Shown here: positions 9,241 through 17,030 of the stretch, in pieces
Position numbering within the stretch: position 1 is the stretch's first letter
Layout of the letters: each line of letters opens with the position of its first letter
Origin: Bacteroidia bacterium
Lineage (GTDB): Bacteria > Bacteroidota > Bacteroidia > Bacteroidales > Azobacteroidaceae
Assembly (NCBI GenBank): GCA_026000155.1
Contig: BNYG01000011.1
Coordinates: 1 to 63,699, forward strand
Length of the DNA stretch: 63,699 bases
Direction of reading: 5' to 3'
Translations under genes and position numbers: made by a program
The notes under the pieces: model-generated
Databases searched by the model: none
What the model was told of the DNA's origin: nothing
Seen by the model: only the letters and a program-made list of their open reading frames with translations

Positions 9241-9666
9241 TTCCAACGACGTTATACAATATTGTATCTTCAATCCTGTTGATTTCACCCCAACCATTAG
9301 TTTTACCTTTTCCCACTGCATTATTATCATTTGAGTATATTTTACCTGATTTTTGGTGTGTTTGTCGGGTTTGTCATACTTCACAACTTTTGCATTTTTT
9401 AGAATTTCTGTCAAAAGAAACATTGCCATAGTTGAATGATAATTTCGCGCCGCTTTATTGACCGTTTCATTTATACTCTCAAACTTTACATAAATAAAAT
9501 CGTTTAAAGCCTCATTGAAAACGCATTTTTCAGGATTTTCGGCAGTCCACTTCCGGTATATTGCATTTATGATTTTTTCTCGCGCTTTTATATCTTCTTT
9601 TTCCCGCCCTTTGGGAATGGTGTAATCTGCGGTGTAGATATTATTGTTTTCTTCCGTTAGTTGCAT
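9235..9666 (-). CDS. Small protein resembling polyvalent-protein-associated or nuclease-like modules
   Basis: 143 residues from ATG 9666; a longer frame starts at 9747, but the -7 promoter at 9687-9694 lies inside that extension and favours 9666. No signal peptide or membrane segment. The middle (CVFNEALNDFIYVKFESINETVNKAARN) and the ending KLMVGVKSTGLKIQYCITSL recall the LPD3/Barnase-EndoU-like modules found in mobile elements, including the typical GLKIQYCIT tail. I recognise this only by pattern and do not assign activity. It is flanked by the IS91-like element and by 82-bp repeat copy B, which supplies its promoter. Confidence 0.45.
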   Translation of the reverse strand: MQLTEENNNIYTADYTIPKGREKEDIKAREKIINAIYRKWTAENPEKCVFNEALNDFIYVKFESINETVNKAARNYHSTMAMFLLTEILKNAKVVKYDKPDKHTKNQVKYTQMIIMQWEKVKLMVGVKSTGLKIQYCITSLEQ

Positions 9667-9686
9667 TGCCTTGAAATTTTGTGTGG

Positions 9687-9768
9687 CAAATATAATGAAA
9701 TATATTATATTGCAGGAAGTTTCATAAAAAATATTAGTATATGCCATTCAAAAAAAAGTTATTACACA
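9687..9768. repeat. 82-bp direct repeat, copy B, with promoter
   Basis: Second copy of the repeat at 6502-6583. Its left end carries TATATTTG on the minus strand (9687-9694), about 20 nt before the start of the 9235-9666 gene. Its right end supplies the stop codon of the flavodoxin pseudogene (MPTPV-stop), so the repeat junction lies at or in that gene's end. Confidence 0.8.
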
Positions 9769-10646
9769 GGTGTTGGCATTTTTTCCTTTTCTTTTTCCAT
9801 ATATTTTTTCGGATTTCGTTTACTCCAAACCTTATAATGTGTCAAAGAGGTAAAAATTATCAATTTTTCGAGATATTTGTTTTGTAGTAAAATATGTTGG
9901 ACTCTATAAAACACCAACAAAAACACAATCAATAAAATCGTAAAAATCATGATTTTGACAACGGCCGAATGAAAGAAGTCAGCAAAAACAAACCTTGACA
10001 AATACGACAAAGAAAACGAACTTAAAATTGATAAAATCAAAATTAATCCGTGTGCCAACTCTATTGCTAATGAATACCCCAATGATACAGGGGAAATCAA
10101 AATGTCTTGCAGCACGTCTTTGCGCGATAGAAAATTTTGACTTGTCGAAAAGAGTTTGTCTGTATGTTTTTTTACGCGGAAATGGTTTTTCTCGAAGATA
10201 ATTTCAACCGTCTTTTGAGAAAGTGCAGGGTGAAGAAAAAACCAGTTTGAAGGCATATCGAAAGGAATTTGTCCGATAACACGATAGCCTTTGCTCTTCA
10301 GTAATATGTTGAAAACAAAAAAGGCAATACCTGTCAGTCCGGGTGTAACATAATCTACTATTCGCATTCCTGCTCTTGTTGCCATTAAAACAACTTGATT
10401 ATTTCCTTTTGGCAGTTTTTTGATAAAGTCGAATGTGATTTTTGGATAAGAAAATCCGTGTATCGGCGAAACGATTACGATTGTCGTTTCAATGTCAAAC
10501 ATTTCAAGCGATTTCACAGTCGAAATATTGCAAAGTTCGGAAACTATACCTTTTTCTTTGGCACATTCAGCGACCTACAACGCAATTTGCTTTGCGTTGC
10601 CTGTACCCGAAAAGTAGAATATTTTCAACTTGCTAATTTTTATCAT
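9762..10646 (-). pseudogene. Flavodoxin-like membrane protein, interrupted by an early stop
   Basis: Reading from ATG 10646 gives MIKISKLKIFYFSGTGNAKQIAL, then a TAG at 10577-10575, then VAECAKEKG and the rest in the same frame. FYFSGTGNAKQIA is the FMN phosphate-binding loop of flavodoxin-fold proteins, so the stop (codon 24; CAG to TAG is the simplest change) splits one gene. The remainder holds an IVSPIHGFSYPK strand-loop typical of the fold and a C-terminal part with two hydrophobic segments (about 150-210 of the downstream frame). An internal start at 10517 would lack the FMN loop. The stop codon at the far end comes from the 82-bp repeat, so the natural C-terminus may also be altered. 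Confidence 0.75.
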
Positions 10647-10661
10647 TTTTTCCCCAATTTC

Positions 10662-11444
10662 TCATTTCGTTGTAAATTCTATCAATTTGTATTTACTCAC
10701 AAATCCACTTTTCTCAATCGTTTTTTGTGAAGCAATGTTTTCTATTGAACAACCACAACTTGGCTCCATTCCGTGTTTTATGGCAAACTCTCTCAATTTC
10801 AAAATAATTTGTGAGCCAATTCCATTTCCTCGTTTCAGGGGATTAACCCAAACGCCCAAATCACAAAAAGTCCAGTCGGGATTTGTTCGCAACACCATTC
10901 CACAACCAACAAATTCATTGTTTCGGTAAAACTCAAAAACATTGTCGGTTGTAATAAATTCTTTTAATTGCTGTTCAGTCTCAAAAAGTTCTTTTATCGA
11001 ATTATCTTGATTGAGCAAAAAGTCCACAGACGAAAAGTCAGACTTTAGCATTGTTATTTCTGTATCCGTTCTAACAAGTGGCTCAACATAGTCGCGAAAC
11101 AACACGCCAATCACTCTATATGGAAAGGAATTTAACAGACAATTATTGAGCAAAAGAAAGTCAAATGATTTGCAATAAATTTCAGAAATTGATAATTCTT
11201 TTAGAAGTTGTCGAAAAAAGTCATTGCTATTTGAAACATATTTATTTACGACATAAAATTCTATCAAAACTCTGTCGTTATTTTTAATCGCATAGCCAAC
11301 ATTTTCGTTCTCTGCTTTAAGTAAGTAATAGTCAGAGTTGTTTATCATTATCTCTATGAATAACTCTTGAAATGCAGGTAACGAGTTCAAGTATTCCACT
11401 CGATAATTTTTAATTTTGTCACATGTTGTTTTTACAATTTCCAT
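10662..11444 (-). CDS. GNAT family N-acetyltransferase
   Basis: 260 residues. The C-terminal half is a GNAT domain: VFEFYRNNEFVGCGMVLR, then DLGVWVNPLKRGNGIGSQII, in which RGNGIG is the acetyl-CoA pyrophosphate loop, then NIASQKTIEKSGF. The N-terminal 120 residues look like a second, degenerate GNAT-like unit (SDYYLLKAENENVGYAI). The substrate is unknown. Spacing of 14-15 nt to both neighbours suggests one transcript with the YdeI and flavodoxin genes. Confidence 0.85.
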   Translation of the reverse strand: MEIVKTTCDKIKNYRVEYLNSLPAFQELFIEIMINNSDYYLLKAENENVGYAIKNNDRVLIEFYVVNKYVSNSNDFFRQLLKELSISEIYCKSFDFLLLNNCLLNSFPYRVIGVLFRDYVEPLVRTDTEITMLKSDFSSVDFLLNQDNSIKELFETEQQLKEFITTDNVFEFYRNNEFVGCGMVLRTNPDWTFCDLGVWVNPLKRGNGIGSQIILKLREFAIKHGMEPSCGCSIENIASQKTIEKSGFVSKYKLIEFTTK

Positions 11445-11458
11445 TTTGTTTTCTTTTG

Positions 11459-12049
11459 TTATGTGCAGGTATTGTATTTTGAATAGTATTTTTCAATTCC
11501 GCCAAATCCTGTTATTATTTTATTTTCTTTCGTTTTACATACGAAGTGGTTTAACCGCTTCTCAAATTCTTCCGGTCGTATCCTCGCTGCTTCAATGTAT
11601 GCAATTCGGATACGCTTATAGGCGCCGGAAAAACGCTGATAGTTTTTCCATACTGTTTTATCTTCTTTCAATTTGTCAATTATATCATTTGGAAAAATAA
11701 AAGGTTCAGACAAAACATTTTGTATTTTATCCTCAAGTTTTGGGTGTATCATTTTATTTTCCAATAGCCATTTGAGCCTTTCTTTGTTGGCTTGTGAGTA
11801 GGTGCTTTTAGGGTTTCTGGGGGTGAAACGCTGAATTTTATGTTCTTTGTCAAGTGATTTTATCGTACTGTCAATCCAATCGAAGCAAAGGGCTTCTTCA
11901 ACCGCATCATTGTATAAAATGCTTTTTTTGCCTGACGACTTAAGAGGAAATACAAACCAAATTTCGGCTGTGGTTTCAAAGTTGTCTGTCAGCCACTTTC
12001 TCCAATCTTCTCGATTTTCAAAATACCTTATTTTATTTTCTGTTGTCAT
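11459..12049 (-). CDS. YdeI/OmpD-associated family protein
   Basis: 196 residues from MTTENKIRYF (ATG 12049); a longer frame to 12079 adds 10 residues that overlap the isochorismatase remnant and look non-native. The family signature is clear: WRKWLTDNF, EIWFVFPLKSSGKKSI, YNDAVEEALCFDWIDSTIK, then FTPRNPKSTYSQANKERLKWL, and YKRIRIAYIEAARIRPEEFEKRL near the end. These soluble proteins have been linked to bacteriocin or stress protection, without a firm biochemical role. Co-directional with the GNAT gene. Confidence 0.85.
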   Translation of the reverse strand: MTTENKIRYFENREDWRKWLTDNFETTAEIWFVFPLKSSGKKSILYNDAVEEALCFDWIDSTIKSLDKEHKIQRFTPRNPKSTYSQANKERLKWLLENKMIHPKLEDKIQNVLSEPFIFPNDIIDKLKEDKTVWKNYQRFSGAYKRIRIAYIEAARIRPEEFEKRLNHFVCKTKENKIITGFGGIEKYYSKYNTCT

Positions 12050-12206
12050 AACAGGTTGATTTGACACAAGCAATTGCATCTGCTCCTGTTATGTAGAATT
12101 CATTATTAACCGCCCAATCTATGGCTTTATTTATATTGCCAATTATTTCCTTGTAATTCTTTGTTATATCATTTTGAATGTCGATTATCACTAATGCTTT
12201 TTTCAT
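12033..12206 (-). pseudogene. Isochorismatase-family remnant with its middle deleted
   Basis: The frame from ATG 12206 encodes 57 residues. The first 35 (MKKALVIIDIQND to AIDWAVNN) are the N-terminus of an isochorismatase-like hydrolase, with the catalytic Asp in IDIQND. It then jumps directly to EFYITGADAIACVKSTCY, the segment around the catalytic Cys near the C-terminus of the family. About 100 residues, including the catalytic Lys region, are missing without loss of frame. Its end overlaps the YdeI start. It is almost certainly non-functional. Confidence 0.75.
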
Positions 12207-12367
12207 TTTTCTTACTTTTTGTGTCCTTGTCGGACGGTTTATATTTTGTTTAAACGTTCATTTCCGCTTTTCATTGTACCGCACACACTGTCGCCCGCTT
12301 GCTCATAACGTGAAAAGTTTACAACGTTTTTTGTTGCCAGATACCGACTATTTTTATCCAACATAAT
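12207..12367. other. Intergenic spacer with cassette-spacer-like blocks
   Basis: On the minus strand this spacer contains CACGTTATGAGCAAGC and GGGCGACAGTGTGTGCGG, which echo CACGTTAGGCGACACTCTG in the spacer at 13330-13355. No gene or clear promoter is present. Confidence 0.35.
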
Positions 12368-12757
12368 TTATTTGAAAAATATGTTCTTTATTATTATGAA
12401 TATAATCAATAACCAAATAAGTATTATCGGTATTCCATAATACCATTTTTTTGGTTTACCGTTTTTCCATAAATCTTTTGCTTCTTTTTTACATTCCTCA
12501 AATATTTTCTTTGGAATTAATTTCAATGATAAAATTACCAATAAAGGCACAATTATTATATCATCCAAATATCCTAAAACGGGTATAAAATCAGGTATTA
12601 AATCAATTGGGGATAAAGCATATCCAACAGTTATTATTATGGCAACCTTTGCATATAAAGATACGTCCTTTCTTTTATAAGCGATAAACAATGCGGCCAC
12701 ATTATATTTTAATTCTTTTGCTTTATCCTTTATTTTTCTAAAAATTTTATTTTCCAT
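12368..12757 (-). CDS. YkvA/DUF1232 family membrane protein
   Basis: 129 residues. The core VGYALSPIDLIPDFIPVLGYLDDIIIVPLLV (about 44-74) is the DUF1232 signature, a helical membrane-associated domain of unknown function. One more transmembrane helix lies at the C-terminus (GIPIILIWLLIIFIIIK). The start overlaps the end of the zinc-ribbon gene by 28 nt, pointing to coupled translation. DUF1232 genes are common passengers of mobile DNA. Confidence 0.85.
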   Translation of the reverse strand: MENKIFRKIKDKAKELKYNVAALFIAYKRKDVSLYAKVAIIITVGYALSPIDLIPDFIPVLGYLDDIIIVPLLVILSLKLIPKKIFEECKKEAKDLWKNGKPKKWYYGIPIILIWLLIIFIIIKNIFFK

Positions 12758-13068
12758 TTTAAATAATTTACCAATTCATCATTTGTAGAAAATATTTTAT
12801 ATGAAATACGTCCATTTTTGGAAATAATTTCATAAATCCTACATACATTTTTTATTGTCGCTTCGGCACTCCTCAAATATAATTTTGCTATTTCCAATGA
12901 CTTAAAAGGAAAATTCCATCTCTGAAGATTACGTTTTGGGTCTTTCTCTAAACAAATACACCGTCCACAAGTTCCACATATATATTGTTTATGATTTTCC
13001 AAACATTCTTTTGCACCCATTAACGGGGTAATTCTTGAATCTTCAGAATAACATTCTTCACATTTCAT
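12730..13068 (-). CDS. Small cysteine-rich zinc-ribbon-like protein
   Basis: 112 residues. Two CxxC-type pairs (MKCEEC at the N-terminus and YICGTCGRCIC near residue 32) suggest a zinc ribbon, followed by LQRWNFPFKSLEIAKLYLRSAEATIKNVCRIYEI, a conserved-looking helical stretch. I recognise the type as a widespread hypothetical protein but cannot name a function. It is cytoplasmic and coupled to the DUF1232 gene. Confidence 0.6.
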   Translation of the reverse strand: MKCEECYSEDSRITPLMGAKECLENHKQYICGTCGRCICLEKDPKRNLQRWNFPFKSLEIAKLYLRSAEATIKNVCRIYEIISKNGRISYKIFSTNDELVNYLKWKIKFLEK

Positions 13069-13091
13069 ATATTTATATTTTTTAACATTTC

Positions 13092-13289
13092 TTATTTTCC
13101 CTCAAGTTTCTTTTTCATACTTTCCATTGGGTTCAGATTTAAATTTAAACGTTCTATTATTGCATTAAACCTTTTTTGTTTTCCTTCTTCCGTTTTTGCT
13201 CCAAAAAAATATGAGCCAGTATATGTTTTACGAGCTGATTTTGCCATTTTTATAAAATTTGCATATTCCAGCTTAGATTGGACATCCAT
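13092..13289 (-). CDS. Small hypothetical protein resembling a YdeI-type C-terminus
   Basis: 65 residues. The segment FIKMAKSARKTYTGSYFFGAKTEEGKQKRFNAIIERLNL recalls the C-terminal helices of YdeI/DUF1905-type proteins (AKTEE, then KRxxxIIERL). It may be a whole small protein or the tail of a truncated one. It lies 23 nt before the zinc-ribbon gene on the same strand. Confidence 0.35.
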   Translation of the reverse strand: MDVQSKLEYANFIKMAKSARKTYTGSYFFGAKTEEGKQKRFNAIIERLNLNLNPMESMKKKLEGK

Positions 13290-13329
13290 AATATTTCATT
13301 TAATTTTGGTAACGCTATCTCTTGAATGC

Positions 13330-13439
13330 CACTGTCCGCAGAGTGTCGCCTAACGTGTTGGCGTCTTGGCGCAGTGGCTGGTTCACTGAGGCTCGCGCGG
13401 GGACGAAACATCTAAAATTGCACTGCCGTTTGTGCGGTA
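13330..13439. repeat. Cassette-spacer-like repeat, second copy
   Basis: Shares cttgg-gcagtgg, ggttcactgaggctcg and gcactg-cgtt blocks with 6340-6430. On the minus strand it contains GTTAGGC at 13346-13352, which fits the GTTRRRY core of integron attC sites, next to possible GGCAGTG/CACTGC stem arms. No integron integrase is in the window. Confidence 0.35.
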
Positions 13440-13701
13440 TTGTCGTTACCTCGAATTTTTGGGACAGCGTCCCAAGAATTTGAGGATATACCGTATAAAA
13501 TTACCGGAATCGCAACAACTCGGCTGCCGATACATTCTTTAATCCATTCTGTGCCAATGTTGTCGATATTTTTCCCAACAAATGTTCGCCATAGTTTGCC
13601 CTGTCTTCGCCATACTGCTCATATTCAACAATAAAATGCCCTATCAGCCGGTTTCGCAACGTCAAACCAATATTAATGGCTTTGACGGCATAACTTTGCA
13701 T
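13440..13701 (-). pseudogene. Fragment of a DUF1016/YhcG-type nuclease-like gene
   Basis: The frame reads NIGLTLRNRLIGHFIVEYEQ, then YGEDRANYGEHLLGKISTTLAQNGL, matching the DUF1016 N-terminal domain that precedes a PD-(D/E)XK nuclease in YhcG-type proteins. A TAA at 13503-13501 replaces the expected Gln in FRQFY; the same frame continues FYTVYPQI and TLSQKF before running into the spacer repeat. The N-terminus and the whole nuclease domain are missing. The 5' side is fused to an ABC ATPase fragment. Confidence 0.7.
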
Positions 13702-13859
13702 AGTGCAAGAAAACCCGAAATAATGTTTATCAAAGTCGTTTTTCCGGAACCGTTATCACCTTTGAGTATATATACAAGCCCTTTTTCCAAACGAAGATTG
13801 ATTCCGTTTAGCACTTGAACATCACCGAAAGACTTATATATCCCACTTAAGATTAACAT
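13662..13859 (-). pseudogene. ABC transporter ATPase, N-terminal fragment
   Basis: From ATG 13859 the frame reads MLILSGIYKSFGDVQVLNGINLRLEKG and a Walker A loop KGDNGSGKTTLINIISGF, the standard start of an ABC ATPase. After about residue 50 the sequence becomes ALCKVMPSKPL and stops; the Q-loop, signature and Walker B are absent. At the junction (about 13700-13710) a different frame begins the DUF1016 fragment, so two unrelated genes were joined by a deletion or recombination. Confidence 0.75.
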
Positions 13860-14048
13860 TATTTATTTTGAATGTTTAAAAATACAATTTAAAATCATTA
13901 AATGAATCAAAATATGACAAAAAAACTATTTTCTATGCAAAAATGGTATAAAAAACATGATTCTTTTGATATTTTTTGGTATTCCCAACGTAAAGAAGAA
14001 GAAACTATATGAAATTATGGTTAAACTTTGAGTTGAACCGAAACAAAA
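13860..14048. other. AT-rich spacer left of the integrated element
   Basis: No supported gene. A very A/T-rich stretch between the ABC fragment and the tRNA-Val remnant; I see no repeat or promoter of note. Confidence 0.5.
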
Positions 14049-14078
14049 AAGCAGCTACAAATTTCTCTATAACTGCTT
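14049..14078 (-). terminator. Original terminator of the tRNA-Val gene
   Basis: Arms AAGCAGCTA (14049-14057) and TAACTGCTT (14070-14078); on the minus strand the hairpin is followed by a T-tract (TTTTTTG). It lies just 3' of the partial tRNA sequence, where the terminator of the intact tRNA gene would have been before insertion. Confidence 0.6.
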
Positions 14079-14088
14079 GTCTATAAGT

Positions 14089-14135
14089 GGTGGGCGTTGA
14101 GGGATTCGAACCACAGACCCTCTGCTTGTAAGGCA
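14089..14135. repeat. Left attachment site (tRNA-Val 3' fragment)
   Basis: 47 bp identical at 45 positions to 28589-28635, the 3' half of the tRNA-Val gene. The mismatches are at 14113 and 14115. This is the remnant of the original tRNA 3' end, displaced by integration. The copies are exactly 14,500 bp apart. Confidence 0.9.
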
Positions 14136-14230
14136 TTTTCACATGCATTTCTTCCATTTTCTTATATTTTCATTTATTATTTATATTGCTATGTATTAGA
14201 AAAATAACATTTCTAAATTTTCTTCTGCTA

Positions 14231-14297
14231 TTTGTTTATTTGGATATAATCGCTACATTTGCATGCAAATTGCATGTACACTTTTTATGTACATGCA
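14231..14297 (+). promoter_or_regulatory. Integrase promoter with overlapping palindromic operators
   Basis: TTTG at 14231-14234, 19 bases, then TACATTTG at 14254-14261: a complete Bacteroidota promoter. The palindrome TTTGCATGCAAA (14258-14269) overlaps the -7 element. An inverted repeat TGCATGTACA/TGTACATGCA (14271-14280 and 14288-14297) covers the likely start of transcription. The decamer recurs at the other end of the element (28531-28540), so these are probably integrase or excisionase arm sites that also repress int. Confidence 0.6.
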
Positions 14298-14311
14298 GAA
14301 TATAAATCGTT

Positions 14312-15544
14312 ATGTTTAAGTATTCTAAAGATGGAGTTTCAATTCTGACAGTGTTGGATACACGCAGAAAAAAGCAATCGGGACTGTTTCCGGTTAAAAT
14401 TCAAGTGGTATATAAACGTATTCAACGTTATTATAATACTGGTAAAGAACTAAATACGGAAGAATGGGAAGCTTTGCCCGATACCAAGAGTAAAAGACTG
14501 ATTGCGATTCGTTCCGACATCAAAAATTCGTTTGATAAAGTTGAAAATTCAGTTCAGTCGCTTGTTGAAGAAGGTAATTTTTCCTTTGAAGCTTTGAATA
14601 TGCGTCTGGGTAAAGGGCTTACAGATACCTTAAACATCGCTTTTAAAACCAAAATTGAAACTTTGATTGAAACGGGTGCTGTTGGGAACTCAATTACCTA
14701 TCAATGTGCATACAGGTATCTGGAGAAATATGCAGGAACAAACATTCATTTTGAATCAATTACAGTTGATTGGCTCAAAAAGTACGAAAAGGCAATGTTG
14801 AGCGAGGGAAAAAGCTACACGACCATTTCAATGTATATCCGCAGTATGCGAGCATTATTTAATGAAGCGAAAAACGCAGGTATCATCAAAGAAGCTCAAT
14901 ATCCATTTGGGAAAGGCAAGTATGAAGTTCCAACCGGAAAGGGGCGCAAAATGGCTTTGACTTTACAACAGATAAAACAAGTCATCACATATGCAGATGA
15001 AGCAGAGGCTACCGAGCATTATCGGGACTTATGGTTTTTCTCATATCTGTGTAATGGTATCAATATTAATGATATGTTAAAATTGAAATACGCTAACATC
15101 GACGGTGACGAAATCCATTTCTATCGTTCCAAAACTTTGCATACTTCCAAAGAAAAGAAAGAGATAGAGGCTTTACTCACTCCCGAAATGAAGCAAATCA
15201 TTGAGAAGTGGGGCAACCCTGATAAAAGTCCGAACAGTTACGTATTTCCTTTTCTCACCGGCAACGAAACACCGATGGAACAAAAGAAAAGGATTCAGGA
15301 TATTACTCGCCGGATAAACAAGCATGTTAAGAAAATCGGAGATAAGTTGGGTATTCCAAACATAAGTACTTATACTGCAAGACATTCATTTGCAAGCGTT
15401 TTGAAGCGAAGTGGGACGAACATTGCTTACATTTCCGACAGTTTGGGGCATAGTGATTTGAAGACAACGGAAAACTATTTGGCATCGTTTGAAAAAGAAG
15501 AACGGATTAAGAACGCAGCGTTTTTGACGAATTTCGGGGATTAA
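14312..15544 (+). CDS. int: Tyrosine integrase of the mobilizable element
   Basis: 410 residues, the length of the Bacteroidota integrase group. It has an N-terminal arm-binding domain (about 1-100), a SAM-like core-binding domain (about 105-200) and the catalytic domain. TARHSFASVL (His-x-x-Arg region), SLGHSDLKTTENYL and its Tyr are intact. The first catalytic Arg position reads NGININDMLKL instead of the common GLRxxEL; this substitution is known in a Bacteroidota subgroup that includes tRNA-targeting integrases. It sits next to attL and reads inward, as expected for integration at a tRNA 3' end. Confidence 0.92.
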   Translation: MFKYSKDGVSILTVLDTRRKKQSGLFPVKIQVVYKRIQRYYNTGKELNTEEWEALPDTKSKRLIAIRSDIKNSFDKVENSVQSLVEEGNFSFEALNMRLGKGLTDTLNIAFKTKIETLIETGAVGNSITYQCAYRYLEKYAGTNIHFESITVDWLKKYEKAMLSEGKSYTTISMYIRSMRALFNEAKNAGIIKEAQYPFGKGKYEVPTGKGRKMALTLQQIKQVITYADEAEATEHYRDLWFFSYLCNGININDMLKLKYANIDGDEIHFYRSKTLHTSKEKKEIEALLTPEMKQIIEKWGNPDKSPNSYVFPFLTGNETPMEQKKRIQDITRRINKHVKKIGDKLGIPNISTYTARHSFASVLKRSGTNIAYISDSLGHSDLKTTENYLASFEKEERIKNAAFLTNFGD

Positions 15545-15573
15545 ATAACGCTATAATTAAGAGAAAAAACACA

Positions 15574-16881
15574 ATGAATATATTGCCTGAAAATCAACAT
15601 TTTAATTCAATAATGGAGCTAAAAAATACTCTTATCCAAAGTATTGATAACTTTAAGCTTCCGTATGAAGCAAATGATAGAAATGATTCATTTTTTAATC
15701 CTGAAGACGGAACATTTGAAGTTTTACTTAATCAGCGAAACGAAAAGATACTTATTCCGGATACTAAAATGTATCCATTTCTTTTTCGAGGGCAACAAGA
15801 AGAATGGCTACCTTGTTTGCCGAGTCTGTATAGGAAAAGGAATGGCGAGAAACCAACAGACATTGAGATATTTACTGACAGGCTACGTCTAATGGAATTT
15901 TCAATTTTACTAAATACACATCCTGTTGTCAAAGGATTTTTCAAAAGACAAAATTTCAAAATAGATTATATAGGGTTAGCTCAACATTATGGAATAAATA
16001 CCGAGATTCTTGACTTTACAAATGATTTGGATATTGCTCTATTCTTTTCATTATGTTCATATAATAAATCATTGGATTGTTATGAACCAAATTCAAATGG
16101 TGGTAAAGCAATTTTGTATGTTGTTGTTCCTTTATTTTACATAGATATTAAAACGAAATCCTTTTTGGATAATAAAATATCTGTAATTGGCATGCAACCT
16201 TTTATGCGACCGGGTGTACAAAAAGGTTTCGCTTTTCATTTTAATCAAGACGAGAATTTCACGACTTTCAAATACACATTCAATTATACGCAAGACGATT
16301 CTAAACATTTTTTCGATAAATTTGAACAAGGGAAAAAACTATGGATTTGGGATATATTAGCAGAAAAAACTAAAAGAATTGCTTTACAGACCGCCTTTTC
16401 CATATATACCTTTAATCAGACGTGTTTCAACTATAGAGTTAAAAATCTATCTAAAAACAAATTAAAGCATCAACTTTCCGATGCAGGAATTCAAATTTCT
16501 ACTCATGTGGATATTCCAAAGTTTAGTTCTTCGGAATGCAATGAGATTATAGATGAATGGAATAATAAACAAAGGATTCAGGTAATGAATCAAATCAGAC
16601 GCCGATTTTGGCAAGAAAAAGTTGAAAATACAAATCAAGCAGGTAAACGGCATGAATTTCGAACAACTCAAATGCTAATGTATATAGAATTATTAAGATT
16701 AATAGGTAACCGTTCTAATATGGAAGAATTAGACTTGAATAGTCCTAATGCGGGAAGTTATTCCACTAATTTCATGCCCTCATTAAATAATAAGACAGGC
16801 GAACGATGGGAAAAAGTTCCGGGACGTTATGAACTTGCCAAATCGGAATTTTTTTTAACGGAGTCGGATTGTTTAATATAA
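15574..16881 (+). CDS. FRG-domain protein
   Basis: 435 residues, no signal peptide. The FRG domain is shown by FLFRGQQEEWLPCLPSLYRK (about 69-88) and GLAQHYGINTEILDFTNDLD then IALFFS (about 134-159), with the conserved His and Asp of the family. FRG proteins are often carried on mobile DNA and found in defence islands; their activity is not established. The C-terminal 180 residues are not recognised. It lies 29 nt after int on the same strand and converges on the Schlafen-type gene. Confidence 0.8.
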   Translation: MNILPENQHFNSIMELKNTLIQSIDNFKLPYEANDRNDSFFNPEDGTFEVLLNQRNEKILIPDTKMYPFLFRGQQEEWLPCLPSLYRKRNGEKPTDIEIFTDRLRLMEFSILLNTHPVVKGFFKRQNFKIDYIGLAQHYGINTEILDFTNDLDIALFFSLCSYNKSLDCYEPNSNGGKAILYVVVPLFYIDIKTKSFLDNKISVIGMQPFMRPGVQKGFAFHFNQDENFTTFKYTFNYTQDDSKHFFDKFEQGKKLWIWDILAEKTKRIALQTAFSIYTFNQTCFNYRVKNLSKNKLKHQLSDAGIQISTHVDIPKFSSSECNEIIDEWNNKQRIQVMNQIRRRFWQEKVENTNQAGKRHEFRTTQMLMYIELLRLIGNRSNMEELDLNSPNAGSYSTNFMPSLNNKTGERWEKVPGRYELAKSEFFLTESDCLI

Positions 16882-17030
16882 AAACAGTGAAATAATCTAA
16901 AATAACCCTTTCCTCTGACACTCCCTCTGACACTTTTTAGAGTCTAAAAACAGAGTTTTAAAATAGAATTAAATTTTATTGTATTGATATTTAACGAATT
17001 AATAAAAACAGACATAATAAATTAGGGTAT
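16882..17030. repeat. Convergent spacer with duplicated CTCTGACAC blocks
   Basis: CCTCTGACACTCCCTCTGAC at 16910-16929 repeats the sequence that encodes the last residues (KVSEGVSE) of the downstream convergent gene at 17035-17057. The gene tail was apparently duplicated, or the gene formerly extended further. Confidence 0.5.

Noticed and set aside
9762..10517. Intact 251-residue membrane protein starting at 10517
   Set aside because: The same frame upstream encodes the FMN loop of a flavodoxin ending at a TAG, so this is the rear part of a pseudogene.
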